Source of the DNA: an uncultured Roseburia sp.
GTDB taxonomy: Bacteria > Bacillota > Clostridia > Lachnospirales > Lachnospiraceae
Assembly (NCBI GenBank): GCA_945928585.1
Contig: CAMENQ010000039.1
Coordinates: forward strand, 1 to 11,648
Length of the DNA: 11,648 nt
Direction: 5' to 3'
Below are positions 6,299 to 11,648 of this stretch, in pieces. The notes below the pieces were generated by a model. The model had not been told where the DNA came from, ran no database searches, and saw only the letters and a program-made list of their open reading frames with translations. The position numbers were made by a program, and so were the translations under genes. Each line of letters opens with the position of its first letter. The stretch's first letter is position 1.

Positions 6299-9200
6299 TT
6301 ATGTATTTTCAAGTATGGTTATCATTTTTTCGGTAGTATCCAAAACTTCTTCCATCGCCACATCTGCCACATATGCCCTCAGCTCATCCATCACAGGCTT
6401 ACATTCCTGTGGAAGCTTATAGCCGTCAAGTTCCTTTAATGCCATATCTGCACTGTCTAAATCAAAAGCATTTATGGCTTCATTTATGCTTTTCAAGAGT
6501 TCGATAAGTGTGACTGTATCCGTTTCTTTTTTATCTTCATCCTGCATGCCATATGGTTTAAGAATATCCTTGTAGCTTCGATATAATTGAAGTACGGGAG
6601 GTGTCTTTCTTTCAAGCGCCTCTGTATTTTCTTCATTTCCAAGTCTTTCAAGTTCAAGGAACATATCTGAAAGTTCCAGTGCTCCTATCATACGGGCTGT
6701 ATTTTTAAGAGCATGTACTTCTATAGTATAGTCTCTTATCATACCGTCCGCAAGACATTTTTCTATCTTGTTTGCTTTCATATCTATAAGCTTATAGAAG
6801 TCACCAAGAAGATTTATAAAAAGCTCTTTTGTGCCGGAATATTTTATGCCGGCAGCTATATCTATGCCATCCATAGGCTTTATGTCGCTTATGTCTTCTG
6901 TATTTGTGTCTGCCACTATTCGTTCTGTCTGCTTTCTTATATAATCCTTCGGAAGCCACGTTTTAAGTTTGTTGCATATTTCTTTCATTTCTATAGGTTT
7001 GGCTACAAAGTCATTCATTCCCGCTTTAATGAAGGTTTCCTTTGCCCCTACTACTGCATTTGCCGTAAGTGCTATTATAGGAACATTTTTAAAGTAGTCT
7101 CCCTCCATCTTTCTAATAAACATTGTAGTTTCCACACCATCCATAACCGGCATCATATGGTCCATAAATATAAGGTCATAGCGGTTTTCATCTATCATTT
7201 TAATAGCATCCTTACCACTTTCTGCCGTATCCATCTTCATACCGATAGGCTGCAAAAGACCTGTCGCTACCTTAAGGTTCATCTCATTGTCATCAACTAT
7301 AAGTATATGTGCATCAGGTGCCGTAAAGTTTATAAAATCATCTGTTTCCAAAAATCCAATCTGCTTTTCATGATTTATTACCTGACAGAAATTTAGTGTA
7401 TATAACGGCTTATTTACTACCGTAGCACTTTGGTCATTGTGATTTTCCTTCATCGGATTCTGCATTATAACTAATTGAGTATCACCTGATCTTTTACCTA
7501 AATATGACTTAATCTCATACTTTACTGCATCTAAATCGGTAAAGAAATAATCTACAGGTATATTCTCCTCATATACCTTACTGTGTTCTATATATGTAAA
7601 GCCGTAGCTTTCCGTCAGCGTTTTCAGGCTGTCTAACAGATATTTTTCCTTTGAATATCCGCTTATGGTTATATTTTTTCCATTTATCTTTTCTTCCTTT
7701 ATCTGCGCTGCCTTTTCGCTGTTAATGATTTTTTGTTTTACGGTGAAGAAAAATTCACTTCCCTCTCCATAAGTGCTCCTGACATCTATGGTGCCTCCCA
7801 TCAGTTCCACCAGCTGTTTTGATATGGAAAGTCCAAGACCGGTACCCTCCTTATTATGATTTTTCTTTAGGTCAACCTGCCTGAATGCGCCAAACAGTCT
7901 GCCTATATCTTCCTCCCTTATACCCTGACCGGTATCCTTTACTGATATAAAAAGTTCTATATTGTCACCATCAATTTTATTTACCTTTATATTAAGCTTT
8001 ACATAACCTTCTTCGGTAAACTTAATGGCATTATTTACAATATTTATAATAATCTGACGCAATCTCAGACTGTCTCCATAAAGCTTTACAGGGAGTTCCT
8101 TATCTATGTCATATAGAAGTTCCACCTTCTTTTCACCTATTCTTGTTAAGAATATCATACTAAGGTCACTGAGCATGCTCATAGGCTCATATTCATCCTC
8201 TACTATAGACATTTTCCCCGACTCTATCTTAGAGAAATCCAATATATCATTTATTATGTTAAGTAGTGCATTTCCTGAGTTTTTTATATTAATAAGATAT
8301 CCCTTTTCCTGAGGCGGAAGTTCACTTCTTAGAAGTATCTCCGTCATTCCAACTATGGCATTCATTGGTGTTCTTATTTCATGGGACATATTTGATATAA
8401 ATGTAGACTTTGCCCTGTTTGCATCCTCTGCTTTGGTTTTGGCCTCTGACAATTCCTCCACCATATTATGCTGCTCTGTCACATCTATAAGTACAAGACA
8501 ATAGCCCTCTGTCTTTTCCTCTGTTTCTATTATTTTTCGGGTAAGCTTTCCCTTCTTATTTACAGTCTGTTTTAAATCCTTTACCACCCTTACATAAAAG
8601 TGTTCGTTATACATTACTTCCTTTTCTTCTGACACAATTATATTATACAATTCATCTGATATTTTTCTATTTCTTGCCTTTCCAACTAAATCCGGAAAAA
8701 GTTTTCTGGCATATTCATTTGAATCAAGATATCCATAAGCACTGTCCACAATAACAAATGCATCATCTACATGCTCAAATGCCCACATACGTCCCTGATC
8801 TGCTACATTAAAAAGTTCTCCTTTTAACATACTTAGTATAAGACTAAATATTACACCCGATGTACATAAAGGCATAATATCATAATGAGGATTAAATTTT
8901 ATGGAAACAACTGTTGCCAAAATAACTACTGCCTGTACTATAACCAGACTTAACAGATTATTGCGCTCCGTTTTCGCCTGGGTTCTTAACAATTTATATA
9001 TGGTACATAAAAGAAGTATAAATAATATGCTTCCCACTATTCCATATTTTATATAGTATAAATAACCTCCCTCCAGCTGTATAAAATGAATACCTACCAT
9101 ATCATTCATATTCAGCTGCATGTCATTAAAAACCATACCATGATAATTATCCTGCCACAATATGGCTACTTCTACAGACTCAAAAATTATCCACATAACA

Positions 9201-9505
9201 TATATTATCCTTGGACAAAAAATCCTAAGATACGAAAGAATAAACAAAATAAAGAAAAAGTAAAATAATGCACTTCCAAAATATTGTATTTTTAATGCTA
9301 TCATTGCCTCAGCATCCACCACTGCCGTCAATATCATATAATAGCATACATTTACAATAAGACATGATACATTGGCAAGCAGAAGGTATGCTGATGCCTT
9401 ACTCTGCTCTTTTCCTAAAAGCACCACTATTCCGATAAGGGGTATAATAATGCCTGCTACCTGCAGTGTAATTAAAAAGCCCTTAAGAATAAACATTCCA
9501 TCCAT
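6299..9505 (-). CDS. Hybrid sensor histidine kinase: 7TM, PAS-like, HisKA, HATPase, pseudo-receiver, receiver, HPt
   Basis: A complete 1068-residue membrane kinase. Residues 1-230 form a seven-helix sensor resembling the 7TM histidine kinase N-terminal domain. A PAS-like domain (about 237-345) and a short coiled coil lead to the H-box SHEIRTP with H375. The ATPase domain has its N-box at N488/N492, DTGQGI (524-529), FGAFRQVD (538-545) and GTGLGLSIS (554-562). A degenerate receiver (about 608-712) lacks the acidic pair but keeps a candidate D657 and NKP (698-700). A canonical receiver follows: D738/D739, phospho-acceptor D782, T814, K836. The HPt domain carries H931 in VHALKNTARMIGA. A final helical tail (about 985-1068) is unassigned. 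The architecture supports a full His-Asp-His-Asp relay. AGGAGG lies 7 nt before the ATG. It follows the first kinase by 22 bp and precedes the receiver protein by 20 bp. The ligand is unknown. Confidence 0.93.
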   Translation of the reverse strand: MDGMFILKGFLITLQVAGIIIPLIGIVVLLGKEQSKASAYLLLANVSCLIVNVCYYMILTAVVDAEAMIALKIQYFGSALFYFFFILFILSYLRIFCPRIIYVMWIIFESVEVAILWQDNYHGMVFNDMQLNMNDMVGIHFIQLEGGYLYYIKYGIVGSILFILLLCTIYKLLRTQAKTERNNLLSLVIVQAVVILATVVSIKFNPHYDIMPLCTSGVIFSLILSMLKGELFNVADQGRMWAFEHVDDAFVIVDSAYGYLDSNEYARKLFPDLVGKARNRKISDELYNIIVSEEKEVMYNEHFYVRVVKDLKQTVNKKGKLTRKIIETEEKTEGYCLVLIDVTEQHNMVEELSEAKTKAEDANRAKSTFISNMSHEIRTPMNAIVGMTEILLRSELPPQEKGYLINIKNSGNALLNIINDILDFSKIESGKMSIVEDEYEPMSMLSDLSMIFLTRIGEKKVELLYDIDKELPVKLYGDSLRLRQIIINIVNNAIKFTEEGYVKLNIKVNKIDGDNIELFISVKDTGQGIREEDIGRLFGAFRQVDLKKNHNKEGTGLGLSISKQLVELMGGTIDVRSTYGEGSEFFFTVKQKIINSEKAAQIKEEKINGKNITISGYSKEKYLLDSLKTLTESYGFTYIEHSKVYEENIPVDYFFTDLDAVKYEIKSYLGKRSGDTQLVIMQNPMKENHNDQSATVVNKPLYTLNFCQVINHEKQIGFLETDDFINFTAPDAHILIVDDNEMNLKVATGLLQPIGMKMDTAESGKDAIKMIDENRYDLIFMDHMMPVMDGVETTMFIRKMEGDYFKNVPIIALTANAVVGAKETFIKAGMNDFVAKPIEMKEICNKLKTWLPKDYIRKQTERIVADTNTEDISDIKPMDGIDIAAGIKYSGTKELFINLLGDFYKLIDMKANKIEKCLADGMIRDYTIEVHALKNTARMIGALELSDMFLELERLGNEENTEALERKTPPVLQLYRSYKDILKPYGMQDEDKKETDTVTLIELLKSINEAINAFDLDSADMALKELDGYKLPQECKPVMDELRAYVADVAMEEVLDTTEKMITILENT

Positions 9506-9527
9506 AATTCTTCCTCCTGCCTGTGTT

Positions 9528-11648
9528 TTATCTGTCCCCGTTATCCTTTATGGCATCCGGTATAAATTTTTTAAACAGTCTTTCCATCTGCCTGAAATTT
9601 ATAGGCTTACCCAAAAACTCATCAAAGCCTTCATTCAGCAGCTGTTCTCTCATACCACTTACTGTATTGGCTGTAAGTATAATTATCTTGCTTTCACCGC
9701 CGCTTCTATAGTAATCATCTAACTTTCTTATCTCTTTCATAGCTTCTATACCATTCATCTGCGGCATCATCTGATCCATAAATATCATGGCATATTTCTT
9801 TGTTCTGCACATTTCTACAGCCTTTATGCCACTGTCTGCCGTATCCACATCCAGTCCGTAATGTTCCATACTTTTTTCTGCCATTTTTAAATTGACTCTG
9901 TTATCGTCAACCACAAGAACACTGACATTGCTTATTTTCATATTGCCCAGTCCGGAGTCATCAACAACCACACCCTTGCCTGAATAATCTCTGTTCATTT
10001 CTTCGTATGCCATAGCCTTTTGAACAATAGTTACCGTAAATGTGGAGCCTGCTCCATACCGGCTTTCTACCTGTACATCTCCTCCCATAAGTGTTACAAA
10101 GCCTTTAACTATGGCAAGTCCCAAACCTGTACCTTCCTTGCCATAATTGACGGTCTTATCTACCTGTGAAAAGGTTTCAAACAGTTCCTTCTGGTCTTCC
10201 TTTGTTATACCGATACCTGTATCTGATACTTTAAACTCCAGCTTAACCTGATCATTTACTTTGCTAATGACTCTTGCATTTAAGGCTACATAACCTTCAT
10301 TTGTATATTTTATGGCATTGTTCAAAAGATTTATAAGAATACCTCTTATTCTTACCTTATCACCATACATCTTTGCAGGCATATCCGCCGATACACTCAT
10401 TTTGAAGTCAAGTCCTTTCTTATTTGCCTGCCCGTTTATAATAAGAAATACATCATCAAACAATGCCCTGCTGTAATATTCACCACAAACAAGCTCCATC
10501 TTTCCTGATTCTATCTTTGAAATATCAAGTATGTCATTTATAATGGCAAGAAGATTATGGGATGCTGATTTTATATCTGACACATAATCCCTTACCGTAG
10601 GACTTATCTCCTCAGCCAATGCCAGCTCCGAAAAGCCTATAATGGCATTCATAGGCGTTCTTATTTCATGTGACATATTTGCAAGAAAAGCACTTTTTGC
10701 ATTGTTTGCTGCATCTGCTGCCTTCATAGCCTCTTTCAAATCTTCCATATTTTTCATTTTTTCTGACATATCATTTACTATGATGATATAGCCTATAATA
10801 TCACCATAATTATCCTCTATTCTGTTTACTGCAAGGCTGCAGTACAGTCTGTTATTACGACATACTGCATCTACCTCACGGTGCTTTTCATCTATTGAGA
10901 AAACCTGCTTTTCGTCTATATCGAAGAATTCACTTATGCTTATATTTTCTTTTCTTAAGGTGTCCCTGTCACATTCAAAAAACTCTACAGCCGCATCATT
11001 TACTATGTGAAGCTTCTTATCTATATCATAAAGAAGCACCGGCACTGACAATGAATAATATATAAATTCAGACATATTGTCTATATTTATATGTGACCTG
11101 CTTATAATAAGCGTAGCTGAATACAGCACAATCAATGCCCAAAACTGTGTAAGTGTGCTGCCCGGAATAGCCTCTATGCCAATCATCGGGAAAATGGTAT
11201 CCAATATCATACCAAAAAGCATAATTATCTCTACTGTAAGAAATTTTTTTCCGAATGCCTTTATTCTTTTTTTATCAGAACGCTTAATCATATACATTAT
11301 AACTAAAAGCATATTTGCTGCCACCCATACTGTATACAGCGTATACAGGTTATTTGCAAACCCCTGCCTGAAATGATATGTCATACCCATAGAACCGTAT
11401 TTAAAGATAATCTGACTTTTTCGTGTCATTATAAGATATACTACTATACCTGTGAAGGCTATTCCATTGAAAATATATTTATGTTTTTTCTTTATGTCTG
11501 CAATAAAGCATATAAGTATCTGTGCTGCTATAAGATACATAAACACTCCCACCATACCAACAGCTCTGCATATAAAGGCATAGTCAGAATCAGTCTGTAA
11601 AAACAGCGCAGCAAAGCCTATGCTCCATATGGCACTGCCTAAGCACAT
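9528..11648 (-). CDS. Hybrid sensor histidine kinase (7TM, PAS, HisKA, HATPase, receiver), N-terminus outside window
   Basis: The frame is open through the right edge; 706 residues are visible. An ATG happens to fall on the last three bases, but it is probably internal. The visible part opens inside what looks like the second helix of the 7TM sensor domain (AIWSIGFAALFLQ), and only six helices can be counted (about 1-18, 28-50, 58-75, 101-121, 135-157, 165-183). In this visible numbering a PAS domain occupies about 190-295. The H-box has H327, the N-box N440/N444, then DTGIGI (476-481), FETFSQVD (490-497) and GTGLGLAI (506-513). A canonical receiver (about 575-695) has D581/D582, acceptor D625, T659 and K681. 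The protein ends just after the receiver, with no HPt. It is a paralogue of the next kinase in its catalytic core, but its sensor is divergent. As the first visible gene of the cluster, its promoter is off the window. Confidence 0.92.
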   Translation of the reverse strand: MCLGSAIWSIGFAALFLQTDSDYAFICRAVGMVGVFMYLIAAQILICFIADIKKKHKYIFNGIAFTGIVVYLIMTRKSQIIFKYGSMGMTYHFRQGFANNLYTLYTVWVAANMLLVIMYMIKRSDKKRIKAFGKKFLTVEIIMLFGMILDTIFPMIGIEAIPGSTLTQFWALIVLYSATLIISRSHINIDNMSEFIYYSLSVPVLLYDIDKKLHIVNDAAVEFFECDRDTLRKENISISEFFDIDEKQVFSIDEKHREVDAVCRNNRLYCSLAVNRIEDNYGDIIGYIIIVNDMSEKMKNMEDLKEAMKAADAANNAKSAFLANMSHEIRTPMNAIIGFSELALAEEISPTVRDYVSDIKSASHNLLAIINDILDISKIESGKMELVCGEYYSRALFDDVFLIINGQANKKGLDFKMSVSADMPAKMYGDKVRIRGILINLLNNAIKYTNEGYVALNARVISKVNDQVKLEFKVSDTGIGITKEDQKELFETFSQVDKTVNYGKEGTGLGLAIVKGFVTLMGGDVQVESRYGAGSTFTVTIVQKAMAYEEMNRDYSGKGVVVDDSGLGNMKISNVSVLVVDDNRVNLKMAEKSMEHYGLDVDTADSGIKAVEMCRTKKYAMIFMDQMMPQMNGIEAMKEIRKLDDYYRSGGESKIIILTANTVSGMREQLLNEGFDEFLGKPINFRQMERLFKKFIPDAIKDNGDR

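Noticed and set aside
6713..7396. Plus-strand open frame of 227 codons, and other plus-strand frames across the window
   Set aside because: They lie antisense to clear, motif-rich minus-strand genes. Their translations are low-complexity (Tyr/Phe/His/Cys-rich) with no recognisable domain, as expected for shadows of AT-rich coding sequence.
11646..11648. ATG at the extreme right edge as the real start of the first kinase
   Set aside because: The visible sequence begins within a sensor-domain helix and one of the seven helices is missing. The true start is therefore most likely beyond the window.

Overview
The window is AT-rich, and every convincing gene lies on the minus strand. Coding density is high, with gaps of 16-22 bp inside gene clusters. 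The genes use ATA (Ile), AGA and CTT codons heavily and have Gram-positive style Shine-Dalgarno sites. The protein types are 7TM hybrid histidine kinases, an FtsX/MacB-type ABC pair and MntP. Together these suggest a Firmicute, most likely a clostridial Lachnospiraceae-like anaerobe. This placement is an inference from composition and gene families; no rRNA or other taxonomic marker is present.

In transcription order (right to left), the first cluster has four genes. They are a hybrid histidine kinase whose N-terminus lies off the right edge (11648-9528), a second hybrid kinase that also carries an HPt domain (9505-6299), a two-receiver protein with no output domain (6278-5517), and the manganese exporter MntP (5500-4943). 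Gaps are 22, 20 and 16 bp, so the four are probably one operon whose promoter lies outside the window. The cluster ends at a strong intrinsic terminator, a perfect 44-nt palindrome followed by a T-tract on the minus strand (4909-4862).

A leader of about 200 bp follows, with a plausible extended -10 promoter (4776-4748) and short direct and inverted repeats. The second cluster then begins: two fused ATPase-permease ABC proteins of the MacB/FtsX type (4654-2336 and 2314 to the left edge). The second is cut by the window end while still in its extracytoplasmic domain. The first has a degenerate ABC signature (MSSGQ) and the second a canonical one (LSGGQ), so they may work as a heterodimer.

The likely flow in the first cluster is sensing by two membrane kinases, phosphotransfer through their fused receivers and the single HPt, and delivery to the stand-alone receiver protein. 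No DNA-binding, GGDEF or other output domain is visible. I found no RNA genes, mobile elements or CRISPR arrays. Most of the window consists of recognisable families. The points most worth following up are the kinase/receiver/MntP grouping, the unequal ABC pair, and sequence similarity between the terminator and the start of mntP.
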